Source: Chloroflexota bacterium (GTDB lineage: Bacteria; Chloroflexota; Anaerolineae; Aggregatilineales; Phototrophicaceae). From it: 8,257 nt of DNA. Each line of letters begins with the position of its first letter. Within the stretch, counting starts at the first letter, position 1. The position numbers and the translations under genes are program-made. The notes beneath the pieces were generated by a model. That model saw only the letters and a program-made list of their open reading frames with translations. It did no database searches and had not been told where the DNA came from. The stretch covers positions 1-8,257 of the forward strand of contig JAPOYU010000075.1 in assembly GCA_026706395.1 (NCBI GenBank), in the 5' to 3' direction. Shown one piece after another: positions 1-7,811 of this stretch.

Positions 1-336
1 CCCCTTCAGTTCTTCTAGGCAGCAAACGGGAGCGCCGTCATAAGTCGTCGGCATGGGCGAACTGGCGGTGAAATCGATGCCAATGCCTTTGATATCGCCC
101 GGCGCAACGCCACTCTGTTTCAGCACCGCCGGCACGGTATGAGCGAAAACGTCAAGATAATCCTGCGGATGCTGCAGCGCCCAGTCGGGCGCCAATTTCA
201 GGCCGGAGGGCAACTGCTCATCCATGACGCCGTGTGGATAGTCGAAGACGGATTCGGCGATCTCCGCGCCGTCGCGGGCGTCAACCAGCACCGCGCGCAC
301 AGATAAGGTGCCGGAGTCCAGTCCAATCGTATACAT
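1..336 (-). CDS. araB: Ribulokinase AraB, N-terminal part (cut by window edge)
   Basis: This encodes the first 112 residues of an FGGY-family sugar kinase, read on the minus strand and still open at base 1. The family phosphorylates L-ribulose with ATP to L-ribulose 5-phosphate in cytoplasmic L-arabinose catabolism. The N-terminal phosphate-binding strand reads IGLDSGTLSVRAVLVD (residues 4-19). It is followed by YPHGVMDEQLP (33-43), DWALQHPQDYLDV (51-63) and GIGIDFTASSPMPT (84-97), a combination typical of ribulokinases rather than xylulokinases or glycerol kinases. Full family members are about 550 residues, so only a fifth is visible and the catalytic base region lies outside. The ATG at 336-334 has GAGGG (bases 344-348) seven bases upstream, supporting this start. 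The gene diverges from the P450 gene. Family assignment is confident; the exact sugar preference is inferred from these N-terminal motifs. Confidence 0.88.
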   Translation of the reverse strand, partial: MYTIGLDSGTLSVRAVLVDARDGAEIAESVFDYPHGVMDEQLPSGLKLAPDWALQHPQDYLDVFAHTVPAVLKQSGVAPGDIKGIGIDFTASSPMPTTYDGAPVCCLEELKG

Positions 337-381
337 ATCGCAACCCTCGCTTCCTAGCAATGCGGATCTCCTTAGGCGCGT

Positions 382-410
382 ATTGTCCCGCAAGCGCGCG
401 CGTATGGCAA
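382..410 (-). promoter_or_regulatory. Candidate sigma-70-type promoter for araB
   Basis: On the minus strand, TTGCCA (bases 410-405, five of six matches to TTGACA) is followed after exactly 17 bases by GACAAT (387-382, four of six matches to TATAAT). Transcription would start near base 375 and give a leader of about 39 bases containing the araB ribosome site. The spacing and location are good, but the -10 match is only moderate and no regulator site was identified nearby. Confidence 0.35.
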
Positions 411-478
411 ATCGCACCTGACGCGGGGCATAGTCACAAGCGCCGTTATCGGCTACGATGTGTATAGAAGCGCAGTTC

Positions 479-486
479 AAAGGAGG
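479..486 (+). promoter_or_regulatory. Strong Shine-Dalgarno that fixes the P450 GTG start
   Basis: AAAGGAGG lies eight bases before the GTG at 495-497, a near-perfect anti-16S match at optimal spacing. It selects this GTG over the next in-frame ATG (residue 25). A TATAGA hexamer at 463-468 could be the -10 box of the P450 promoter, but I found no convincing -35 partner at 16-18 bases. Confidence 0.8.
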
Positions 487-494
487 CGGAGCTG

Positions 495-1940
495 GTGAAC
501 CCTGCGGCAGGCGTTGCGCCTAAAGGACCATCTCAATCCAGCGCATTCCCGCCAGGTCCCACCGAGATGGGCGAAGGCACCTGGCAGAATTACTTGTTTT
601 ACCGCCGGTTCTTCAAAGATCCGTTGAACTACGTCACACGTTGGATGGAGACCTATGGCGATGTCTGGCATTTCATGATCGGCGACAATCACAATTATTC
701 GGTCGCCAATCCAGATGTCATTTATGAACTCTTCGTGCGCCAGTCGAAGCGTTTTATCAAAGGACCCGCGTATACCAGTAAGAAGACCGGCTTGGCGCGT
801 TTCATGGGCGAAGGGCTGGTAACGAGCAACGGCGACTTTTGGAAGCGGCAGCGGCGTCTGGTGGCGCCGGCTTTTCATGCCGTCCGCGTCCATGCCTATG
901 CCGACACCATGGTCGACTATACCTTGAAGCGCCTGGAAGGCTGGAGCGATGGCGCGACCCTCGATGTGGACGAAGAGATGATGCAACTCACGCTTACCAT
1001 CGTTGCGCGGACTCTTTTCGACGCCGATGCCTCGAGCACGGTCAACCAGGTCAAGAATGCTGTCGCAGTCGTGCAAAAAGCCAACAACACGGCCAGCATC
1101 CTGCCGTATTGGATCCCGACTCCGCTGCGGCTGCGATCTTGGCTTGCCAATAACGCGCTGAACAAAATCGTCTATGGCTTCATCAATGACCGGCGTGTAA
1201 CCGGCGAAGACCGCGGTGACCTCCTGTCGATGCTGCTCTTGGCGGAAGATGACGATGGCGAGCGCATGACTGACCTGCAAGCGCGTGACGAAGCAGTGAC
1301 GCTCTTCCTGGCCGGGCACGAAACCACCGCCAATACTTTGAACTGGACTTGGTGGCTTTTGGCGCAGCACCCTGAGGTCGAAGCCAAGCTGCATGCCGAG
1401 TTGGATTCGGTGCTGGCCGGGCGCGCGCCCAACTTGAAAGACCTGCGCAACCTACCCTATACCGACATCGTCATCAAGGAAGCGCTGCGGCTCATGCCAG
1501 CCGTCTGGTCCGTCAGCCGGACCGCCGCGGAAGACACGGAGGTCTGCGGCTATCCCATGCCCAAGGGGACGACGGCGCAAGTCATGATCTATCTCCTTCA
1601 TCGTCATCCCGACCACTGGAAGCAGCCGAAGGATTTCCTGCCCGAGCGCTGGCTGGACCCCGAGATCGAGAACTTGCACAAGTACGCCTACCTGCCTTTC
1701 GCCGGCGGTCCGCGAATATGCATCGGCAACAGCTTCGCGATCATGGAAGCCAATCTGCTGCTGGCGACGATTGCGCAGCGCTATCAACTCCGCTTGATTG
1801 ATGGCGTCGAGATCAGACCCGCTGCCTTGATCACCATGTTCCCGCGCGATGGCTTGCCCATGCGCCTGGAGAAGAGAACTACCAGGGTGGACGTTAATGG
1901 GTCGGCAGAAGTAACAGACGCGATACCGACGCTAAACTGA
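495..1940 (+). CDS. Cytochrome P450 monooxygenase
   Basis: This is a complete 481-residue haem-thiolate monooxygenase. The family inserts one oxygen atom from O2 into an organic substrate using electrons from a redox partner. All hallmarks are in order: helix C WKRQR (W116, R120), the I-helix oxygen-activation motif AGHETT (273-278), the K-helix EALR (E329, R332), PERW (383-386), and the haem loop FAGGPRICIG (402-411) with proximal cysteine C409. Length is normal for a stand-alone catalytic domain. There is no signal peptide or membrane anchor, so it should be soluble, and no fused reductase. The loop style resembles the bacterial relatives of the CYP4/CYP102 group, which often act on fatty acids or terpenoids, but the substrate cannot be read from sequence. 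No ferredoxin or reductase gene is adjacent, so electrons must come from elsewhere. The GTG start is supported by the AAAGGAGG site. The M42 gene starts 89 bases downstream on the same strand. Confidence 0.96.
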   Translation: MNPAAGVAPKGPSQSSAFPPGPTEMGEGTWQNYLFYRRFFKDPLNYVTRWMETYGDVWHFMIGDNHNYSVANPDVIYELFVRQSKRFIKGPAYTSKKTGLARFMGEGLVTSNGDFWKRQRRLVAPAFHAVRVHAYADTMVDYTLKRLEGWSDGATLDVDEEMMQLTLTIVARTLFDADASSTVNQVKNAVAVVQKANNTASILPYWIPTPLRLRSWLANNALNKIVYGFINDRRVTGEDRGDLLSMLLLAEDDDGERMTDLQARDEAVTLFLAGHETTANTLNWTWWLLAQHPEVEAKLHAELDSVLAGRAPNLKDLRNLPYTDIVIKEALRLMPAVWSVSRTAAEDTEVCGYPMPKGTTAQVMIYLLHRHPDHWKQPKDFLPERWLDPEIENLHKYAYLPFAGGPRICIGNSFAIMEANLLLATIAQRYQLRLIDGVEIRPAALITMFPRDGLPMRLEKRTTRVDVNGSAEVTDAIPTLN

Positions 1941-2016
1941 AATATCGAAACCGCCGTCGGCAAATCGCTCCTTTGGAAACAGAGAATTACAGTATGGGCG
2001 ATGTGCCGCCACAAAT

Positions 2017-2022
2017 GAGGAG
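2017..2022 (+). promoter_or_regulatory. Shine-Dalgarno that decides the M42 peptidase start
   Basis: GAGGAG lies seven bases before a GTG at 2030-2032. Upstream in-frame candidates are TTG 1973, ATG 1994 and ATG 2015, the last overlapping this site. None of these has a comparable ribosome site, and the extra 19 residues do not look like the start of an M42 protein. Confidence 0.7.
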
Positions 2023-2029
2023 TATTGCT

Positions 2030-3007
2030 GTGATTGAACTGACAAAGAAACTGGTCGAAACTTGGGGACCGCCGGGTTATGAGCATCGCATCCGCGAAAC
2101 GATCCGCGAAGAAGTATCGGATTTGGCCGACGAAATTTGGATTGACGGCCTGGGCAATCTAATTTGCCGCGTTGGTGCTGGCGGGAAGAAAGTGCTGATC
2201 GCCGCGCACATGGATGAAATCGGGCTGATGGCGAATTACCAGGAACCGGAGAGCGGCTATTTGCGCTTCAGCGGCCTTGGCGGCTTGCGTACGGACACCC
2301 TGAACGGCAATCGCGTGCAATTCGAGGACGGCACGATCGGCGTGATCGCCGTGCAGAACGGCGGCGGAAAAGTCTTAACTGACTTCTACATTGATGTGCA
2401 ATCGGATGATGGCGCCAATGCCACGCCCGTCGGACAGCCCGCCGGCTTCATGCGCGAGATGCAACTCCGCGGCAGCCGCATCATCGCCAAGTCGCTGGAC
2501 GATCGAATCGGCTGCGTCGTCGCCATCGAAACCATGCGGCGCTTGCAGCGGCAGACCCCTCACGAACTGTATTTCGCCTTCACCGTACAGGAAGAAGTCG
2601 GCTTGCGCGGCGCCAAGACAGCAGCGCAGGGGGTGCATCCCGATATAGGCATTGCTATTGACGTAACAGGCAGTGGCGATCAGATTCGCGGACAGAAGAT
2701 GCAGGTGAAGCTGGGCGGCGGCGCGGCGATCAAAGTCCATGACCCGGGGCTGATTGTGCCGCTGGCGATCAAGGACTGGATGGTTGATCGCTGCGAAGCT
2801 GACGACATCCCATACCAACTGGAGCTTCTGGCGGGCGGTACGACCGACGCCTCGGCGATTCAGATGGCGGACGCGGGCGTACCCAGCGGCTGCATCTCTA
2901 TACCCACCCGTTACCTGCATACAACCAGTGAGACAGTTGACATCGGTGATGTTCAGGCCTGCATTGACCTCCTTACTGGCTTGCTCGCCAACGACATTGC
3001 CTTCTGA
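2030..3007 (+). CDS. M42 family metallopeptidase (dinuclear metal aminopeptidase)
   Basis: This encodes a cytoplasmic aminopeptidase of the M42 (TET/glutamyl aminopeptidase, FrvX/YsdC-like) family, 325 residues from the chosen GTG. Members form large tetrahedral assemblies that trim N-terminal residues from peptides released by the proteasome or other proteases. Metal ligands and catalytic residues are all present: AAHMDEIG (H60, D62), SLDDR (D157), VQEEVG (E188, E189), IDVTG (D211) and RYLHTTSE (H297). The N-terminus VIELTKKLVETWGPPGYE matches the usual family opening and supports the GTG start; a TTG at 1973 would add 19 atypical residues. Some relatives were once annotated as endoglucanases, but the motifs say peptidase. 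The oxidoreductase gene follows after eight bases, so the two are probably co-transcribed. The residue preference of the peptidase cannot be predicted. Confidence 0.95.
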   Translation: MIELTKKLVETWGPPGYEHRIRETIREEVSDLADEIWIDGLGNLICRVGAGGKKVLIAAHMDEIGLMANYQEPESGYLRFSGLGGLRTDTLNGNRVQFEDGTIGVIAVQNGGGKVLTDFYIDVQSDDGANATPVGQPAGFMREMQLRGSRIIAKSLDDRIGCVVAIETMRRLQRQTPHELYFAFTVQEEVGLRGAKTAAQGVHPDIGIAIDVTGSGDQIRGQKMQVKLGGGAAIKVHDPGLIVPLAIKDWMVDRCEADDIPYQLELLAGGTTDASAIQMADAGVPSGCISIPTRYLHTTSETVDIGDVQACIDLLTGLLANDIAF

Positions 3008-3015
3008 GCCGCGCC

Positions 3016-3996
3016 ATGGTGAAAGCGGTACTCTGTCACGAATTTGGCTCAATTGACAATCTCACATTGGATGATATTCCCAGCCCGAAGGTCGGCGCCG
3101 GTCAGGTCAAGATCAGAGTCCGCGCCTGCGGGGTAAACTTCCCAGACTTGCTCCTGGCGCAAGGCTTGTATCAGGTGAAGCCGCCCCTGCCGTTCAGCCC
3201 CGGGCTGGAAGTCGCCGGCGAAATCAGCGAAATCGGCGAAGGCCTGGACGGACTGCATGTCGGCCAGCGGGTCGTCTCGACACTGATGTGGGGCGGTTTC
3301 GCCGAAGAAGTCCTGGCGCCTGGCGCCATGACGCTGCCCATTTCACCTGCGCTGAGCTACGAAGCGGCGGCGGCGATTCCACTCGCCTATGGCACTGCGC
3401 ATGTCGCGCTAGCTCATCGCGCGCAGCTTAAACTGGGCGAGACTCTGCTGGTTCTTGGCGCGGCGGGCGGCGTCGGTTTGGCCGCGGTAGAACTTGGCCG
3501 GCTGCTGGGCGCCCGCGTGATCGCCGCAGCGAGCACAAGCAAAAAACTCGAACTGGCGCGTAAATACGGCGCCGACGAGATTATCAACTACTCGAGCGAA
3601 AGCCTGCGCGATCGTGTGAAGTCCTTGACCGATGGGCGCGGCGCAGACGTCATCTTCGATCCGGTCGGCGGTGACATTTTCGATCAAGCTTTGCGCCGGA
3701 TCGCCTGGGAAGGCCGCTACCTCGTCATAGGTTTCGCCAGCGGTCGCATTCCTTCCGCTCCGGCAAATATCATCTTGCTGAAGAACGCTTCGATCGTCGG
3801 CGTCTTTTGGGGAACATACTGGCAGCGCGATGCCGCCACCCTTCAGCGTTCTTTCGGCCAACTCATGACCTGGTTGGACGCGGACAAGCTCAAGCCACAT
3901 ATCCACAAGACTTATTCCCTGGCCAATGCTGTCGACGCCCTTCGCGAATTGCAGGAGCGGCGCGCCATGGGGAAGGTCGTCCTCACCATGCCATAG
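3016..3996 (+). CDS. Zinc-less medium-chain oxidoreductase, NADPH:quinone reductase type
   Basis: This is a 326-residue medium-chain dehydrogenase/reductase of the quinone oxidoreductase class, which reduces quinones or activated enones/enoyl-thioesters with NADPH. The N-terminal GroES-like domain contains GVNFPDLLLAQG (39-50) and PGLEVAGEI (62-70). Leucine 64 stands where zinc alcohol dehydrogenases have the metal-binding histidine of GHE, and there is no four-cysteine structural zinc loop, so it should be metal-free. The Rossmann domain has GAAGGVG (148-154), and GRGADVIFDPVGG (207-219) is typical of the family. The gene begins eight bases after the peptidase stop, and the intervening bases contain no Shine-Dalgarno, so ribosomes probably reinitiate after terminating on the upstream gene. 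ATG 3016 is followed directly by GTG 3019, which would change only one residue. The true substrate is unknown. Confidence 0.93.
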   Translation: MVKAVLCHEFGSIDNLTLDDIPSPKVGAGQVKIRVRACGVNFPDLLLAQGLYQVKPPLPFSPGLEVAGEISEIGEGLDGLHVGQRVVSTLMWGGFAEEVLAPGAMTLPISPALSYEAAAAIPLAYGTAHVALAHRAQLKLGETLLVLGAAGGVGLAAVELGRLLGARVIAAASTSKKLELARKYGADEIINYSSESLRDRVKSLTDGRGADVIFDPVGGDIFDQALRRIAWEGRYLVIGFASGRIPSAPANIILLKNASIVGVFWGTYWQRDAATLQRSFGQLMTWLDADKLKPHIHKTYSLANAVDALRELQERRAMGKVVLTMP

Positions 3997-4142
3997 GCAT
4001 CCGCCGCACAGCGGACGCGCGCAGCGAAAATTTGTTCTAAGTCGAATCGCCCAATATCGGAGACTATGCTATGCTGGAAATTGCGTCTTGCAGCGGATGC
4101 GGTATTCATCGCTGATTACTTGAGAAATGGACAGTCCACAGC
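3997..4142. other. Intergenic region before ftsK
   Basis: These 146 bases contain no gene. A short inverted repeat, TCCGC-6-GCGGA, sits at 4000-4015 just after the oxidoreductase stop, but no T-run follows, so it is a poor intrinsic terminator. A TATGCT hexamer at 4065-4070 (four of six to TATAAT) has TCGAAT 17 bases upstream (4042-4047, three of six to TTGACA). This is the best, but weak, ftsK promoter candidate. Confidence 0.3.
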
Positions 4143-7100
4143 ATGACTTTTAGTGGCGATGGCGAGCCCGAATACATCGACGATGACGAGTTTTTCGACC
4201 CCGACGCATTAGGCGGTTCGGGACGGACAAGCTCCAATGTCTTGGGCGGCAGCGGTTCCCGGGGGTCGCGGGGGACTTTCACTGAACCGCCGGGAGACTT
4301 GGCGCATGATGACGCCGTCATCGGCGATCCGCCGCTTCGAAGTGGACAGCGCGAACGGAAAAAAACTAAGGCGGGACGCAAGTCCGGAAAGGCGCGTAAT
4401 CCAGCGCCTTCAATGGCCAGCAGCGAAGAACGCCGCGCCCGACTGGCCGGTAAACATGAGATAAAGGCACGACGCCCCGGTAGGGAGAAACGGGGTAAAA
4501 GCGACGCGGTGGAGGCGGATTCTGGAGAAGGTCGCTTCGGCGGCCTCCGCAATCGCTTCTCGCGCAAAGGCAAATCAGATCTGAACGCATCTGAGGAAGT
4601 CAAGAGCGCAAAGTCGTCGCGGTTGGCGAAAGCTGCCGGCGGCATCAGTAGAAGAATCGGCTCTTTGCGCGGACGGCTGCGGCGAAATGAGGGCAGCGAC
4701 GCCGGCGCGAGCACTCGACGCGGAGACACAGAAAAGCCTCCCAGGAGCGCTTCAAAACCTGCCAACAGGGGGCGGTTCGGCGCAAGTCGGGGCGCGGCGA
4801 AGCCGATTGAGGGTATGACCGGCGGCGCCTTCACGACATCACAGACTGGCGAGGTATCCAGCGCCGGGCGCTCCAGAGCGGGCAAAGCGCCAAAGATCGC
4901 ATCGGACGGCTGGCTAGATCTCGATCGCAAGCTGGATCTGATTGGCGTCGCGCTTGTCTTCGGCGCGATCGTGTTTGTCTTCAGCGCGCTTTCGCCCGAG
5001 CAAGCGGCAATCGGCGGCGTGCATAGGATCGTCGGTCAGTTGCTGGGCTGGGGCGCTATCACCGTTCCGATCACAATGTTTGCCGTTGGCCTTTGGCTGA
5101 TCATCCGGCATTTCGGCGATGAGCCGCCAATTATCGATCCTGTGCGCCTGTTCGGCGCCTGTCTGGCATTCCTGAGTGTGCTGGTATTGTCTCAATTCAT
5201 CGACAGCCTTGGATATCCCGAGCAATGTGGCCGCGATTGCATCGGTCAGGCGGTTCAGCAATCATATCAATCTGGTCGCGGCGGCGGACTCATCGGCGGC
5301 TGGATTTACAACGCTCTGGTAATCAGTCTTACCGAACTCGGCGGTTTCGTCTTGGTCCTCATGGCGCTGACGATTGCCGCGATGCTATCAACCCGCTCAA
5401 GCATGGTGGAGCTGGCGACTGTCGCAATCAGTCTCAGCCGCAATGTGCGAACGCGCGTCGGTCAGGTCGCAATGCAGCGACGAGCAGAGCGCTTGAGCGC
5501 CGAGCAGAAACAATTGGAGATGTCGCAAGCGGAGAGCCGGGTACATGTGCGCAAGCCGGAGCCGGCGCAACTGGGCGCGGCGCCACGGAGCGGCCCGGCA
5601 TTGCCAGCGCCGAGCCGAGACTGGATGCCGATCCCGAATCGCTTACGGACATTCTTTGGCCGCCGTGCTACAGCCGGCTTGACACAGAATGCTGAGTCGG
5701 TGGAATTGGAGGCGGCAACTCAATCACAAGACAAAGGCCTTATGAAGCGCTTTCTGAGCCAAAGAAAGGAGCAGGGCCGTCCCGAGCAATCTGATGCCAG
5801 AGGGAACTTGGCACGCGCCGGACGCCTGGAACGTTTTCTCAATTTGGGCGATGATCTTCCACCAGAACCAGCTGGGAAGCCAACGGCAGATTTGTCATCG
5901 ACAGCGCCAAAGTCGACCCCAGCCAAACCTGCGCCAGCATCAATTCGCAGACATGCGCGTACACCAATCAAGTCGGCAGAATCTAAACCAGAACCGCCAC
6001 TAGTAATCGCGTCGGGCTCAAGCAGCGGCATCGGGCGGACTACCCCGTCAGAACATGCGGATAGCGTCGGTCCAGCGGAATTCACTTCTGCGGTCGATGA
6101 GAACCGCGCGCCACCCGTAGCGAGCCCTGATGAGATAACAGCAGCAGACAACCAGGACGCGCCCTCCGAAGCGCAGACGCCAACCGAGCCGGCTGAACCG
6201 CGCGCCAATGGCAAGCCGTCGAACGCGGATCGAGACGGCGCCTTTGCCAGTTTGCCCGCCTCTGCTTCGGAAAAGCCCGCTGCGCGAATTGACTGGGATA
6301 TGCCCGATTACCATGACCTGCTCAATGCAGGTACCGCTGGCGAACTTGACCAGGACGCGCTGCAGTTGCAGGCGCAAATCATAGAAGAAACACTCGCCAG
6401 CTTCGGCGCGCCGGGACGCGTCGTGGAAGTGAATTCCGGCCCGGTTATCACTCAGTATGGCGTCGAGCCGGCATACATAACAGCCAAGACCGGCAAGCGA
6501 AATCGGGTCAAAGTTGGCGCCATCGCCAAGCTGGACAAAGACCTGCAGTTGGCCTTAGGCGCTCGCTCTCTGCGTATGGAAGCTCCCGTTCCTGGAAAGG
6601 GATACGTGGGCATAGAAGTGCCCAATCCGGCATCGGCGCGCGTCAGCTTGCGCGATGTAATGGATTCCGGCATCTATCAGAAAATCGACTCGCCTCTGGC
6701 GATAGCCCTGGGCATGTCGGTTGATGGCAAGCCAATCGCCGCTGATCTGACGCAGATGCCGCATATGCTTATCGCAGGAACGACCGGCTCCGGCAAATCA
6801 GTCTGCGTCAACGCGATCATCAACAGCATTTTGGCAAATAATTCGCCTGAGATGGTTCGTTTCATCATGGTCGATCCGAAACGGGTCGAACTGACTGGCT
6901 ACAATGGCTTGCCGCACTTGGTGGCGCCGGTGGTGGTGGAGCTCGAGCGAATCCTCGGCGTCTTGCGCTGGGTCACTACCGAGATGGACGAGCGCTACAA
7001 GAAGTTCAGCCGGGCCGGCGCGCGCAACATCATCGACTACAACCAAATCCTTGATCCGGATCTGGCCGCAATGCCGTATATCGTGGTGATTATCGATGAA

Positions 7101-7811
7101 CTGGCGGATCTCATGATGATGGCGCCGGATGACACCGAACGCGCTATCGCCCGCATCGCGGCGCTGGCGAGGGCGACCGGCATCCACCTCGTCATCGCCA
7201 CGCAACGGCCGTCGGTCGATGTCGTCACCGGGCTTATCAAGGCGAATTGCCCGGCGCGCATCGCCTTCGCCGTCGCCAGCAGCGTGGACAGCCGCGTCAT
7301 CATTGATCAGCCGGGCGCCGAGCGCCTGTTGGGCAAAGGCGACATGCTTTACCTGTCCGGCGATACACCGGCGCCCCAACGTGTTCAAGGCGTACACGTG
7401 TCAAACGAAGAGATCCAGCGAATCAGCCGCTACTGGAAGTTACAGAAAAGCGGCATCGCCGGGATCGAGCCGATCCCACTGCCGCCCGCTGCGCCGTCCG
7501 ACGCATCGAAGACCGAGACCAGCGCGGCTTCTAGCCAAGGCGGTCAGGCGGCCTTCTGGGATATGACAGCGACTCAGGGGAAGGCGGACGCGGCCGGAAA
7601 TAGCCTGCCGGAACAGCAAGAAGACGAACTGTACCAGACGGCGGTCGATATGGTGCGGCGCCTTGATAAAGCTTCGGTTTCGCTGCTGCAGCGGCGCTTG
7701 CGCATCGGCTATACGCGAGCGGCGCGCCTGGTCGACATGATGGAAGAGCGCGGCGTCGTCGGCCCGCCCAAGGAAGGCAGTTCAAAACCCCGCGATGTCC
7801 TGCCGCAGTAG
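4143..7811 (+). CDS. ftsK: FtsK/SpoIIIE DNA translocase with long charged N-terminal extension
   Basis: This is a 1222-residue membrane-anchored, ATP-driven DNA pump that clears and segregates chromosome termini at the division septum. Residues 1-22 are acidic (YIDDDEFFDPD); about 60-255 are strongly basic and low in complexity. The four-helix anchor follows, with segments near 264-284, 296-321, 333-353 and 392-414. The loop between the third and fourth carries CGRDC (C362, C366) on the predicted outer face. A proline/alanine-rich, charged linker spans about 415-715. The motor covers about 716-1105, with Walker A GTTGSGKS (879-886) and Walker B VVIIDE (D985, E986). The C-terminal gamma winged helix covers about 1161-1220, with LLQRRLRIGYTRAARLVDMME, which reads polar sequences such as KOPS/SRS in relatives. 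Motor and gamma are intact. The long tail before the first membrane segment is unusual. ATG 4143 lacks a strong Shine-Dalgarno, so a later start (for example ATG 4413) is possible, but the acidic head reads as coding. SpoIIIE and FtsK cannot be separated by sequence; no sporulation gene is nearby. Confidence 0.96.
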   Translation: MTFSGDGEPEYIDDDEFFDPDALGGSGRTSSNVLGGSGSRGSRGTFTEPPGDLAHDDAVIGDPPLRSGQRERKKTKAGRKSGKARNPAPSMASSEERRARLAGKHEIKARRPGREKRGKSDAVEADSGEGRFGGLRNRFSRKGKSDLNASEEVKSAKSSRLAKAAGGISRRIGSLRGRLRRNEGSDAGASTRRGDTEKPPRSASKPANRGRFGASRGAAKPIEGMTGGAFTTSQTGEVSSAGRSRAGKAPKIASDGWLDLDRKLDLIGVALVFGAIVFVFSALSPEQAAIGGVHRIVGQLLGWGAITVPITMFAVGLWLIIRHFGDEPPIIDPVRLFGACLAFLSVLVLSQFIDSLGYPEQCGRDCIGQAVQQSYQSGRGGGLIGGWIYNALVISLTELGGFVLVLMALTIAAMLSTRSSMVELATVAISLSRNVRTRVGQVAMQRRAERLSAEQKQLEMSQAESRVHVRKPEPAQLGAAPRSGPALPAPSRDWMPIPNRLRTFFGRRATAGLTQNAESVELEAATQSQDKGLMKRFLSQRKEQGRPEQSDARGNLARAGRLERFLNLGDDLPPEPAGKPTADLSSTAPKSTPAKPAPASIRRHARTPIKSAESKPEPPLVIASGSSSGIGRTTPSEHADSVGPAEFTSAVDENRAPPVASPDEITAADNQDAPSEAQTPTEPAEPRANGKPSNADRDGAFASLPASASEKPAARIDWDMPDYHDLLNAGTAGELDQDALQLQAQIIEETLASFGAPGRVVEVNSGPVITQYGVEPAYITAKTGKRNRVKVGAIAKLDKDLQLALGARSLRMEAPVPGKGYVGIEVPNPASARVSLRDVMDSGIYQKIDSPLAIALGMSVDGKPIAADLTQMPHMLIAGTTGSGKSVCVNAIINSILANNSPEMVRFIMVDPKRVELTGYNGLPHLVAPVVVELERILGVLRWVTTEMDERYKKFSRAGARNIIDYNQILDPDLAAMPYIVVIIDELADLMMMAPDDTERAIARIAALARATGIHLVIATQRPSVDVVTGLIKANCPARIAFAVASSVDSRVIIDQPGAERLLGKGDMLYLSGDTPAPQRVQGVHVSNEEIQRISRYWKLQKSGIAGIEPIPLPPAAPSDASKTETSAASSQGGQAAFWDMTATQGKADAAGNSLPEQQEDELYQTAVDMVRRLDKASVSLLQRRLRIGYTRAARLVDMMEERGVVGPPKEGSSKPRDVLPQ
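4533..4796 (+). repeat. Degenerate 40-residue (120-base) repeat inside ftsK
   Basis: A basic motif R-[FI]-G-x-[LS]-R recurs in the FtsK N-terminal extension at residues 131 (RFGGLRNR), 171 (RIGSLRGR) and 211 (RFGASRG), exactly 40 residues apart each time. The first 20 residues of units one and two match at 10 positions without gaps, including S-D and A-S pairs in the same register (145-146/185-186 and 149-150/189-190). The third copy is short and ends near residue 218. At DNA level the units are clearly diverged, so the similarity shows mainly in the protein. Confidence 0.5.

Noticed and set aside
234..467. A 77-codon plus-strand frame across the araB start and the intergenic region
   Set aside because: It is mostly antisense to the convincing ribulokinase start, very arginine-rich, and has no family resemblance.
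477..1394. A 305-codon open frame on the minus strand opposite the P450 gene
   Set aside because: It lies wholly opposite a gene with every P450 motif, has no recognisable domain, and is expected from codon bias in GC-rich DNA.
4106..4930. A 274-codon open frame on the minus strand opposite the ftsK N-terminal extension
   Set aside because: Its composition (proline, serine, arginine) mirrors the low-complexity sense strand and no domain is visible. The sense frame is continuous with the FtsK membrane domain.
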